A stretch of 64,000 nucleotides of DNA. It comes from Gonium pectorale (taxonomy: Eukaryota > Chlorophyta > Chlorophyceae > Chlamydomonadales > Volvocaceae). This document shows, in pieces, positions 50,608 to 61,600 of the stretch. Made by a program: the position numbers and the translations under genes. Position 1 is the first letter of the stretch. The number at the start of each line of letters is the position of its first letter. The stretch lies in NCBI GenBank assembly GCA_001584585.1, contig LSYV01000051.1:253495-317494 (forward strand), read 5' to 3'. The notes beneath the pieces are model-generated. The model saw only the letters and a program-made list of their open reading frames with translations. It made no database searches and was not told the origin of the DNA.

Positions 50608-50612
50608 TGTAA
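50608..50612 (+). promoter_or_regulatory. Candidate TGTAA poly(A) signal of the ARA6-like gene
   Basis: TGTAA, the usual volvocine poly(A) signal, lies about 350 bases after the ARA6-like stop codon, a typical 3' UTR length in this group. Confidence 0.5.
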
Positions 50613-51522
50613 CTGCGGAGTGAGAATAGTTGCGAATAAAGCGAGGGGCAGTCTCGCCTCGACACAGTACCATATAAGGCCAGGTTGACCTCGTTGTGCC
50701 AGCCAAACGCTGTGCCCAGGTGTTTGCACCGCATACGGTTTACTCATTGGTGGTTTTGAGTTGCGCCTAGTTGGGATCGCCGCTTTATGGCAACGATGGC
50801 ATTCTTAGCCGGCGCATGGGTGCTTAGATGTGGCACGGTAACATGCCAGATGACCTGCGAGGGTAGTGTGCAGTGAGCGATGGTTTGCTTGCAGATGGGT
50901 GTCGTGGGGAAGATGGTATGTTGCGCGAGGAGGCGGGGTGCTGGGCGGATTGGGCCAAGCCCTCAGGCTGTCGGCAGCTGGCCATCCGAGCCGATATGAT
51001 GGGCACGAAGGAGCTCCCGACCGCGACGCAAGGGCTTGCGGATCAGCGCATGATCCGTTTTGTGGGCAGCGTACGCGTATGTAGGTGCGTGCCACGTTGA
51101 ACAGACGCATACTCTTGGAGGGGCACTTGACGGCCTGCAGAAACCGCGCGCTTTATCAATGGGTGCTGTTTAATGAACCGGTGCTACCAAAGGGCAAAGG
51201 GATGGCAGCTCCGGGCTTCATTGTCAGCAGCACACTACCACAAACCCTCCTGCATGTGGACAGTCGCGTTCCACAGCTCCCGCGCCCCGGCTCCCGCCTC
51301 CGCAGCGGGCTTGCAAAAGTGGGCGTGGAGCGTTGTACTGCTTGTACATGTTTCCCAAGAAGCCTATATATTGTGACCATCTCTACCCCGCTTAAGCGCT
51401 TAACGAAGTATGGCGTGCCTAGTGTCCCAGAGCCTGCAGATTCCCTTGCCCCACCCGCCCCACCCCAGCATTCGAATTTCATTTATGCTCCCCCCCGCCA
51501 TTGACGGGCGAATACCTGTAAC

Positions 51523-51987
51523 CTATAACATTTTAACTAGTTGTTGTGCTGTTGGTGTACGACGTGCAAGCGTACTGTACAAACTCTCTGACACATACAG
51601 ACGCACCTCTGGCTGGGTGTCCCACCAGACGAGGGTCGGGTGGCAGGCTAGCAGACGAAGTGTCCTCGTGCTGGCTTGGATGTCGAGCGACGGGAGGGTT
51701 GTTTCCATGTAACCGGTGTACTTCGTCGCATTACTGTAACCCAGGTGTACTTCCGGGGGGATCAGCTCCTGTAGGCCTCGGTTGAGGTCGTTGACGTAGT
51801 ACCCGGCATCTTCGCCAGCTCCTGCTGTCTGCACCCAGTAATAGTGCTTTCGTGGAGCGAGGTATGTAAGGGTGGACGTGGCTACTGTACCATCAGATGA
51901 CAGGCCCGCCCACACACAGGTATAAACTGTTTTGAGCATACCGTAACGCATACATAACACACAGGTATCAAGCGAGCAAGTAAGCAA
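51523..51987 (-). CDS. Unidentified 154-aa open frame, possibly repeat-encoded
   Basis: An open minus-strand frame with a Tyr/Trp-rich, non-repetitive composition (KHYYWVQTAGAGEDAGYYVN, LVWWDTQPEVRLYVSE) unlike the Ala/Arg/Pro shadows elsewhere. Its end (RLYVSESLYSTL) is echoed by RLYVSEVVYSTL encoded at about 52600-52640, within the related repeat. It could be a fragment of a mobile-element protein or noncoding. No domain recognised and no introns evident. Confidence 0.25.
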   Translation of the reverse strand: MLTCSLDTCVLCMRYGMLKTVYTCVWAGLSSDGTVATSTLTYLAPRKHYYWVQTAGAGEDAGYYVNDLNRGLQELIPPEVHLGYSNATKYTGYMETTLPSLDIQASTRTLRLLACHPTLVWWDTQPEVRLYVSESLYSTLARRTPTAQQLVKML

Positions 51988-52656
51988 GGACAGGGGAGAA
52001 AAACCAAGGCAGGCAAGGGAAACTTATGAGTCACTCAGGTGGGGTGAAGGGCGCGAGACTGCCTTGACCGTCTGTGCCAGGATGCCATTCAGTGAGGCGT
52101 CCGGGGGCAGACCGGAGTGCTCCATGTGTAAGGGAGGGATTCCTAGCGCCCCTGAGGAGCGGACGACCTGGAGGCAGCCTTGCGATCTTCCACTTTGGGG
52201 ATTCGCCAGGCCGCACGTGTCCCCTTCCTCCAGAGCCCATGAAATTCGTTTGGCTGGGGACTATTTCGCCCTACGCCTCGCCTTACGAGCGCGTTGGTGC
52301 CTAAGATCATGGCGTAACCTCGGCGCCGCGGTCATCCACGACCAGGCAGCAGGACCAGGCGATGACTTACTCGCTAGTGCCTTGGCAAAACACCAGCTTC
52401 AGTGGTTCCGCAAAAATGCCGTACAGTCCGCAGCGGCCGCCTGCTGTGGCAATGGACAGGTACGGGCAGTCCGCTATGGGTTCGGGGCGTATGCGCGCGA
52501 GGCAAGGTGGAGACGGCCTCCATGACCCCTGACTGCACCCCAGCTACAGCGCGCAATCATCCCAGCCCCCGGCATTGACGGCCGTGTACCGGTAACCTGT
52601 GTACGACGTGAAGCGTACTGTACACAACCTCTGACACATACAGGCGCTGACGGGGT

Positions 52657-53114
52657 GCTTTCAGCTGGAGGCTCGAGGCACCCAGGACACATGCCCTCAG
52701 ACACAATTTTTGCGTTACAGGGGCCACGCGTCTTTGCAGCATGTGCATCGGACTAACCGACACATGCATCCAGAGACTAGCAGATATACGCGTTAACACG
52801 CAAGGACGCGCCGAAGAAACCGCGCCACACACGGGCAAAGCGTTCCATGTCCGTTCGCATGTTCACGGCAATTATCATTGTCGGCCGGCATCCCGTTTCA
52901 GGTGGCGGCCACCTGAGCAGACCGCTACTAGACCTTCGAACCCACTACCACGTCCATAGTCCATAGCTCATAGTACATACATGCATTGCAATTCAATGTA
53001 GACCAAGCAGCGCCCTGGCCCGCCACATAACCGCAGTACGCAGTCACCCGGCGGGTAAGAATATACGTGGACGCAAAATCCTGGACTATATGCAGCCATC
53101 AATGCCTTCAGCCC
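52657..53114 (+). repeat. Direct repeat, copy A
   Basis: Begins near GCTTTCAGCTGGAG and ends after GCAGCCATCAATGCC. It is closely similar to 54082-54460 in the same orientation; both contain GCATCGGACTAACCGACACA and CGCGTTAACACGCAAGGACG. Copy A has roughly 80 extra bases near its middle-right (about 52930-53030). The two copies bracket the broken kinase sequence. Likely a dispersed or mobile repeat; no transposase is visible. Confidence 0.85.
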
Positions 53115-53207
53115 AGGTGGTGCGCCCAGGTCGGTCGACAAGCAACGTTCCGGACAAGGGCAGCAGGACAACCCCACGGGTAACGCCCTAGCTAGCATCC
53201 AACACTA

Positions 53208-53690
53208 ACAGCCGCACAGCCACGCGCGCAGCTGCCCCATGGTGGGCCGCGCCGCGGGGTTCGGCGCCATGCAGGCCGCCGCCAGGGCCAGCAGCCCCAG
53301 CCGCTCGGCCGCCGCCTAGACGGCCTTCCGCGCCCGCCAGGCTGCATTCCGGGCGCCGGACCGCAGCGCGCGGGGGCTGAGGTGCTGCATCGACACCGCC
53401 GCACCGGCGCCCTGCTGCCAGGCCTGCTGCCGCGCAGCCATCTTGCACCGCTCCTCCTGATCCTCCCTCCATAGCTCCCCGGCGGCCCGGCCAAAGCTGG
53501 CGGCTGCGTCCTCGAGCATCGTCTTGACAGACGCGCCGAACGAAAACACGTCGCTGGGTCGGCCCCGGCGGGGCGCGTCCTCATCGCACTGCTCGGGCGG
53601 CGCGTAGCAGGGCGTGTAGGTGCCGCCGCCGGGCATGAAGCCGTCCGTGGTGCCGCGGACCGAGGCGGCTCCGGCCACGTCGATCATCAT
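53208..53690 (-). pseudogene. Protein-kinase C-lobe fragment, broken
   Basis: Encodes the second half of a protein-kinase domain: IDVAGAASVRG in the place of the DFG motif, then GGGTYTPCYAPPEQ (activation-segment end), RPSDVFSFGASVKTML (F-helix region), then LALAAACMAPNPAARPTMGQ (final subdomain). An in-frame TAG at about 53329-53331 cuts the frame before the last block, which continues in the same frame to a second stop near 53208. The matching first half of the domain lies next to it on the opposite strand. The DFG motif reads D-V-A, so the ancestral protein may already have been inactive. Confidence 0.75.
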
Positions 53691-53703
53691 CCGGCCACGT
53701 CGA
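53670..53703. repeat. 14-bp direct repeat at the kinase inversion junction
   Basis: TCCGGCCACGTCGA occurs at 53670-53683 and again at 53690-53703, separated by six bases, exactly where kinase coding switches strand. This is the kind of short duplication left by breakage and rejoining. Confidence 0.85.
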
Positions 53704-54081
53704 CGTCATGCTGGCGGAGGAGCTGCGTGCCAAGGTGTCGGACGTTGGCGAGGCCATTGAGGTGCTTCACAACAGCGGCTGGTTGCACGGAGGTGAGGGG
53801 CAGGGCACACGGCGGCAGGGCGGCTGTGGGTGGGCGGCATGGCAGGGTATGAGTTCAGTTGACGGCGGCGCCGCTGGTGGTAAGGGGAAATCGTACGTTA
53901 TTCAGTTTGTTGCGTCACCGACAGGTTGGATGGCCCGGTCTGGTCCGCAGCGTTTGCCTGCACCTTGGCGTCCAGACAGTAACCCTTTCCCCAACCCGAC
54001 GCCCCCCGTCCCGCAGACCTGAAGCCCGAGAACGCGGTGGTGCTTCCCGACCGCCTGGTCCGCGCGCTGCCTTGGCGATGG
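53694..54081 (+). pseudogene. Protein-kinase catalytic-loop fragment, inverted relative to the C-lobe
   Basis: Two plus-strand exon pieces, to 53792 and from 54017, splice in phase. They give AEELRAKVSDVGEAIEVLHN, SGWLHG and then DLKPENAVVLPDR, the alpha-E helix and catalytic loop of a protein kinase (HGD-x-K-x-x-x-N form). The frame then runs straight into repeat copy B at about 54082, so nothing downstream of the loop is left on this strand. The N-lobe (glycine loop and VAIK lysine) is not visible. It abuts the C-lobe fragment head to head at 53690. Confidence 0.75.
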
Positions 54082-54460
54082 AAAGCTTCCAGCTGGAGTC
54101 TCGAGGCACCCACGACACATGCTCTCAAAACCCATTCATGTGTTAGAGGGGCCACGCGTCTTTGTAGCATGTGCATCGGACTAACCGACACATGCATCCT
54201 GAGGCTAGCACATATACGCGTTAACACGCAAGGACGCGCCGAAGAATCTGCGCCACACACGGGCCCAGCGTGCGTTCCATGTTCGTTCGCATGTTGACGG
54301 CAGTTATCGTTGCCGGAATTCCATCCCTTTACCTACAGGCCGCCACCCGAGCAGAACACTACGTGAAATTAAAACCCGTATCATGCAGTCACTCGGCGGT
54401 TAAGCAAATACGTGGACGCAAAATCCCGAACCATGTGCAGCCATCAATGCCATCAGCCAG
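54082..54460 (+). repeat. Direct repeat, copy B
   Basis: Second copy of the repeat at 52657-53114, same orientation, from GCTTCCAGCTGGAG to GCAGCCATCAATGCCATCAG. It starts immediately after the kinase catalytic-loop exon, so its insertion or the rearrangement boundary truncates that exon. Confidence 0.85.
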
Positions 54461-55607
54461 TCTTTGAATTCCTATCCTGGCGCGAGCGCCAAGCGCGGGC
54501 GCAACGCTGCCGCACATGCACGCATTGGACCAGCTCCATCAGTTCGGTGGCACAGCTGAACCGCCACAACCGTCTGCTGTGGACGGACTACAGCGGCAAG
54601 CGTCGCTCAGCTCGGCACATGAGTGCTTGCTCCGTCACGTGGGCGCTATGACAAGGCATTTACGGCGGGCCCGCAGCACCCTGCCGTACAGGGACGTGTG
54701 CACGCCCAAGATATAAGCAGATTGGAAGGGCGGCTTCCCATCTCGCGAGCATACCTTTGCCCGGTCAGAAGAATGGGGATGATGGGCTGTTTGCGCCGGT
54801 GGCAGCGACAGCATCAGCACATGACACGCGGACTTGGTGGCCGCAGCTATACGGCAAGGCTCACGCATGATGGTGCATGCAACGGGACGGCAAATCACTG
54901 CATGCAGCCAGCCTGGGTTGTTTCCTGTGCATTGCGTATTAAGGGGTGCCCAGAGCCGCGCGTGCGTGTGCACCTATCAGGACGCCAGGCCCGTGCTGCT
55001 TCTAACCTCTTGGCGCCAGTGGTCTGCGTGTGCATTGTGCTGCTTGCCCGCCGGAAGGTAAGGATGTGCCGCGATGGCATGGGACGTGGGACATTGGCGA
55101 TGGGTTGGCTGTCGCAGTTTCGGTTTGAGGTTGACGTCACACGTCAGGCAGTTGCCAACAGTAAAGGGTAAAGGGTTTGGGGGGATCTCCCCCCCCCCCG
55201 GCGGTGCCGCACGGTAGTATCCATCATGTCCTTTAACACCTGCCTTCCTCCTCGCCAAACTCTTCAGTGTTTGGAGGATGGCCGGGCATCGCGACATTAA
55301 GCAATCACGTGTCCAACACCATCAGCACCTACGGCATACCAGTACGAAGTCGGACACGAGAGGAAATATGCAGTATCACCATCCCTGAGTGGGTCGCCCA
55401 CAGTCGGCTGCCCAAGTCCCTCCACACCACCCCATGTCAACCCAAGAGAAACGCCGCCTCGAGCCATGACAGCGCAGCCATGAAGTTCGAAAGATGTGCA
55501 AATCCCTCACGCCAATCCTTGATCCATTACCCTTCACAAATTTAGATGCGCAGCATTCAGATGATCGCGCTCGCACATGGGCAATAATGGCAGGGCTTCG
55601 AGGTTCC
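54461..55607. other. Gene-poor interval
   Basis: No recognised gene. It contains a G/C homopolymer palindrome, GGGGGGATCTCCCCCC, near 55180; a similar string occurs at about 22705-22716. The right end is the 3' flank of the EF-hand gene; I see no clear TGTAA signal for it. Confidence 0.4.
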
Positions 55608-58600
55608 TCAATCACGCGGCGGTGCAGGGTACAACACGGCGCCGCCATGGCTGCCCACGCCTGCTCCTCCAGCCTCCGGCTCCATCTGCCACGTCCGGGG
55701 CGAGAAGACCATGCGGGGCGGCGAGGCGGGGGCTCCCAGCCCGGCGCCAGGGGCTACATGGCCGGCAATCGGCACCAGGGTACCCATGGCCAGCTGGTGT
55801 GCGGCTGGGGAGGCATAGCTGCCCGGGGCCTGCTGCATCCCCGCCTGCTGCAGGAACAGGCCCGGCAGCTGGGCAGACCCCGCGGCACCGGCACCGGGTG
55901 CGGCCGCTGCCTGGGTGGCCAGCGCCTGGGCCTCTGCCACGAGCCGCTGCTGCAGCTCCTGCGCCTGGCGCTGCAGCTGCGCCTGAGGGAGGTAGTGGGA
56001 GGGAGCAGGTGGCGAGGGAAGTTGGGTGCACAGCGGTGGTCTCACCCGGAACAACGGGGTGTCACGGTCGGTGACTGCGCACCCAGCATTTCTCTTCCGC
56101 TGACCGTACCCGCCGGTTGGAGGGTAAGAGGTTAAGACCAAAGTCCTCACCGCTTCCTGGCCGTCGGCTGGGCCCCTCTCCCGCCCGCGGCCCCTCACCT
56201 GCAGCAGCTGCAGCTGAATGGCCATGGCCTGCTGCGCCTCCAGGCTGACCACCTGCATGCCCCTGTGGGAGGGGGGAGTGCGCGGGGGGGAGCAGCGAGC
56301 AGGCGTACCCGCGGGTCGGTTCATGACACGATAACTCAGGTCGCACCGTCAAACTCCAACATGCAGCCCCCGCTGCGCACAAGCGCAACAAGACGCTCAG
56401 CTGGCGTGGCGTCTGACTGGCGAGGCTATATTACCACGACGCCCCTGCCCCAGCACCCCCAGCCGCCCCCCCAAGCCCCCGGCGACCAGCGCCCACCTCT
56501 GCCTGGCGTCCTGCTCTGCCAGCGCCGCCGCGTGTGCGCGCCGCAGCGCGAAGGCCTCTCGGCGCAGGCTCATGGCGGCCCGCAGCGTGTCCAGGCTGAC
56601 CGGCTGGCCGCTCACCCAGCGCGCGTTAGTCAGCGAATCCAGCAGCGAATCGAAGTCGGCGGGCGGGGGGCCCGTCGGCTGGGGCGGAGCGAGGGGCGAG
56701 GCGCAGGTGGGGATGGGCGTCAAAAGAGTGGTGAAGGACCAAGCCATCAATGCACATCTTGAACAAGCGATGACCGCCAGCACCTTTCATCATCCGACAG
56801 CGTTCCGCAGACGTTTCTGGTCCCACCAGGCACGTCCCACCAGGCACGTCCCACCAGGCACGTCCCACCAGGCACGTCCCACCAGGCACGTCCCACCAGG
56901 CACGTCCCACCAGGCACGCGGGCCCCTCAACACCCACCGGCACCACGCCGCCTGCTGCTGCGCCCGCCCGAGCCAGCTGCACGGCCTCCTCCATTGCGCC
57001 CCGGATCCGCTCCACCATCTCCGCGACGCTCACGGGCGGGGCGCCGCCCGCCGTGTAGCCCTGCACCAGCGCCAGCACGTCGCGTTGGGCCGCCTCGGTC
57101 TGCGGGCAGGGGAAGGAGCAGCGGGAGGCGGGGAAAGGGCATGAAGGGAGCGAGAGAGAAGGGGAGAGGGGCGGGGGGAGGGTGATGTGGGAGATGTTGA
57201 GCCTGGAGTAATGGGCGGGACGGGGCGAGGGGTAATGGGAAGGGGATTCGTACATAAGGGTCATTGCACATTGCTGCAGTTTCCGGGTCTTGCGTATGCG
57301 GGAGGCAGGCCTGTGGGCCGCGAGGTGCAACTCCCATGAGGACGGGTCGCTGGGTCGCTGAGGGTGCGGCCGAGAGCGGCTTAGTGCCAGGGGGGTGCGA
57401 CGCAAAGGGGCGTTTCCGCTGCCGCTGTCCTGCACCTGTGCCAACGTGTTCGACAGGTCCAGTATCTTGGCCTGCAGGCCCGCCTCCTTCTCCAGGGAGG
57501 TCTTCTGCGAGTCCAGGTCCGCCACGCGGCCTTTGAGCACGTCGGATATATGCCTGGAGAGGAAGGGCGGGGTCGGGGTCGCAGGCAGGGGCGGAGATTC
57601 CCGTTGGCCGGAGGTTAATACGTGAAGCATGCCATTGAATGCGGAGCGTTGAGGGAGGTACGGTAGACAAGCAAGCGCGCGATGGCAGGATGCTATGCCG
57701 GTAGAAGGGGGTTGCCGGAAGGGGAAATACGGCTTCACAGCTACACAGCTCTTAGTCCCGAGTCCCTGACCAGGCCCCAAACACCGGCGCACGGGACACT
57801 CACTTTTGCACAACGGCCTGCCGGTTGGAGTGCGTCCACATGTAGTACGCGGCGCCTGCGGGTGCACCCATGACCACCGACGAGGCGCCGCCCCCGACCC
57901 CCGGGTCAGTCGCGTAACTGTGGCGACGGCCGTCGGGGAGGCTGGTGTACGGCGGGTACGGCTGCCCGTACGGCGGTGTCGGCGGGGCCTCGGTGTACGG
58001 CGGCTGTGCGCTAGTGGCGAATGGGCTGGCGGTACCGTACGGCGGCGGGGGCTGGTGCTGCGGGTTGCGGTACGCCATCATTTGTTGCTCGTCGTACGAG
58101 CCACGCCGGGACAGCGGGTACCGAGAGTCGTACGCCGGCTGGGGTGAGGCGGGCGGCTGAGCGCCAGAGAGTGAGGGGTAGCGTGGGTCGTGGTACGGGG
58201 GCGGCGCGGTCGCCGATGGCGGCTGCGGGTAGGGGTTTGGGTAGGGGGGCTGCTGCGCGCTGCCTGGCTGGCCGTACGGGCCGGGCGCGGCGTGATCGTA
58301 TCCCGGAGCAGGTGCGGAGGGGCCTGCGGGGGCGCTCTGCGCCAGTTGCGACATTGCGGTCGCAAGGTCCTCGTAGCCCAGCTCCGGAGCGCCCTGGTGG
58401 CCGGGCGGGAGAAGGGATCCGGGGGAGGGGGCAAAAGCAAGAGGTTACGGACCCCGGATTTGCGTCGCAGATGGCCGCACCAACAGGGAGTTGTGACAAG
58501 GAAGAGCATGGGAAAGCCCGCGAACGCGGGAGTGAGCAGGTGGCGCATCGCTGGCGTCACTGCCATTCTTGGGCCCTCGAGTGGAGCTGCCCTGGCCACC

Positions 58601-61600
58601 AAGTCCAGACACACAGGCAGCGCCCCACCACGCAATTCTCGGCCCCAAGCCGTCGGTAGGCGCGTCCCTGTCAGACGGGCCACTCATCGCTCATCCTGGC
58701 ACTTACTCCATGCCCATAACGGGATGTGTCCCAGCCGTCCCGCAACCCGGCGCCACCCCCAATCCGCCCAGCCCAAGCCAGCCCCGCGCCGCCCGCACCC
58801 TCAGCTCGGTGGCCATGAAGTGCGCCAGCCCCGCCGACAGCCAGCCCACCGCGTGCGGCGGCAGGCCGGCCAGCCGCGTCAGCATACGCACCGCCTCGGC
58901 CAGCGGCAGGGAGCCAGGCCGGAAGGCGTGCGGGCGGGCGGGGTCGCGGAACGCTCCGTTGCCGCCCACGTCGTCCGCCAGCCGGGCAGCTGCCGCCGCC
59001 ACGTCGCCCGGCAGGCGGCGCGCCGCCACCGCCGCCTCCACGGACGCGGCCTGGCGCACGGCAGCCATTAGGTCGTCCTCGTTGTACGACGTGGCGTTGT
59101 ACGGCAGGAAGGACGTCAGTAGGTCGACGGCGTAGCGCAGCTCGCCGTCGCGAAGGGCGGGGACGGCGCGGCCCACGATCTGGTGGGCGGGTGGGTGGGC
59201 GGATGGCGGGGGGGCGGCAGGGAGGGTTGATGGCAGGGCAATGCCTTGGTCGGCCTGAATGACGTGCGGGCGAGGAATGGCAGCTTACAGGTGTGAGGTG
59301 CTTGAAGCTGAATGGGTCAGCCCGAGGAAAGACCCCCGGCCACGCACCGGGGATTGGGCTTACCGAACATGGCCACGCGGCAGGACACAACTTGACTGCA
59401 AGGACAGCACTTCGATTGCTTTCATACACTCCACGTTAGTACCCGTCTGCCCACAAGCGCCGCACCTGGCCCAGCGCACCCCGCGGGACGACCAGCGTGT
59501 AGGTCGTCGCCGTGCGGGCAGCGCCCGTCGCCCGGGCCGTGGCCGGCAGGGGTGCCCTGCGTGCCAGGCTCCGGAAGTGCGCCCGGAAGACCTGGGGGCG
59601 AGCGTTATGGAGGGGCGGAGCGGAGCCGGGCGCGGATTACTACCTTGGCTCGGCAGGCGAGACGCGTGGTTGGCCAAGAGCGGGTTGGTGAACAACACCG
59701 GACCCAACGGGTGCGGCGGCCATGCAATCCGCCCCTTGCTTGAAAGACGGCTTTTCAGTGGGCAGGCGCACTTACGGAGGGAGCGGAGCTGAGAACCCGG
59801 TGGAGCTCCCGCAGAGTACCGAAACCGCTGCCGCCGGCAGCAGGCCCCTGGTGCGCCCTGCCGTATTGGTGCTCGTACGGCGGATCGCCGTATTCCCTCT
59901 CGTACGGGTACGGCTGCTGCTGGCGCTGCTGCTGGTACTGATGCTGCTCCGGCGGCGGCGGCGCCATCGCGTACGTGCCGCTCTCGGACCGGCTCCGGCC
60001 GCCGCCCGGGTAGCTGTGCCGGGCGGCGGGGTAGGGTGGAGGCGGCGGCTCCACGTAGGGCGCCGACTCCGGCGGGTACGCGAACGTGGGCATGGACTGG
60101 CGATGCTGCTGCCGCCGTGAGTGCGCGCGGGCGCTCTGCCGCACCGCGGCGGCAGCTGCCGCCGCCGCCGCTGCCGCCGCCGCCTCGCCCTCAGCGTCGG
60201 AGGCGTCCGGGGTGGTGCCCTGGCTGCCGCCGCCGACGGTGGTGCCGGCCTCGGAGGCCCGGGGGGTGAGGGAGGTGCGGCCGCCCAGCGAGGAGGCGGA
60301 GGGGCGGGAGGTCTGGCGGGCGTCCGGGCGGCATCAGGGCGGACGAGAGGCGGGAGGGCAGCGGGCCGGTCGGTGCCGAGGAGCTGGTCTTCCGCGGTTG
60401 AAACCAGGTGAAGACGCGTGCGTACGGGGTCACTTCAAGTAGCAATGGCATGGCAATGCGAGCAATAGGTTGCGACATCCCGAGGGTTGCACGACGCGCC
60501 AACGTGTGCACACCTACCAGTCTTTCGAAAAGAGCCTGGTACATATCCTGCTGGTACGGCAACAGGTAGCCCACGACGGAGCCCGGGCCGCCGCCGCCGC
60601 CGCCGCCCGCACTGCCCGCCCCGGCGGCGCCGCCCGCCATCATGGCACCGGGCGGCATCATGTACGGCATTGGCATCGGCATGGGCATCGGTACGGGATA
60701 GTACGGCATGGCCATGCCGCCGCCGGGCATGGCCGCGACGCCGTGCGGGCTGGGAGGCCCGCCGCCGTACGACATGACGCTGGCGGCGGCGCCGTGCGGC
60801 GAGGTGGGCGACTTGGGGAAGGAGTGCCCTGCGGCAACGGGTGCAACAGCGAGCAGGTGGCGGACGCACGGCAGCAGGGGTAGCTATGTCCGACGGAAGA
60901 AGCCCGATACTCCACGACGGGAACAGAAGCGCGCTAGTGCCGGGCGATGCTTCCTTGAACACACAGTGGCCCCACACCGGTGATCCAGCTCACCCGCCGG
61001 CAGCTTGCCGCCCAGCGAGTCGTTGAGCGTAGAGGCGGTGTCCGACACCACATCGAGCTGCGGGTGGTGGTAAAGAGAATGGCAACGGGAGCGGGGAGAC
61101 TTAAGGCCAGATCGAGCCATTGACGTTAGGAGGGCAATCACGGCAACGCCGAGTCCACACTCCCCCACACTCGCTCGCCGCGCGAGAGGGCAGCACAGAC
61201 TCGGCAAGGGGCCGGCACTGACGCCGACACGCCGATCCCCAGCATGTCACCCCCTCCCCCGGACCCACCGCGAGGCTCTTCCTGCCATAGCTCAGCCGGG
61301 CGTCTCGGTGGGTGGAGCGGATGGAATCCATCAGCCCCGCCCCGGACTTGGCCGACAGGGCGGGCACCCGAAAGCCGGGGCGGTGGACCACGCCTGCTCG
61401 CGGGCGGTACAGGTGCGCGCAGCAGCGGGCCAACAGGGCGTGATAGTCATCAGTCGGGGCGGTACGGGCCGGCGGGCGGGCGGGCGGGAGGCACCAAAGA
61501 GATGCGCTCTGGCATTATTCAAGTTTCGTGTGTACCAGTTGCGTAGGGCACGGCACTGGTGATCCGGTACCGTGCTCGCGCTCCACAGCCAGCTGATGAG

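Larger units (their letters stand above)
50256..52567. other. Gene-poor interval after the ARA6-like gene
   Basis: This holds the ARA6-like 3' UTR and no recognised gene. Part of it (about 51495-51605) resembles 52568-52655: both contain CATTGACGG, then GTGTACGACGTG, then CTCTGACACATACAG. It is therefore part of a repeat family. One open minus-strand frame is listed separately. Confidence 0.5.

Noticed and set aside
56821..56918. Possible CRISPR-like array
   Set aside because: The 14-base units are adjacent with no spacers and lie in a nuclear intron; it is a minisatellite.
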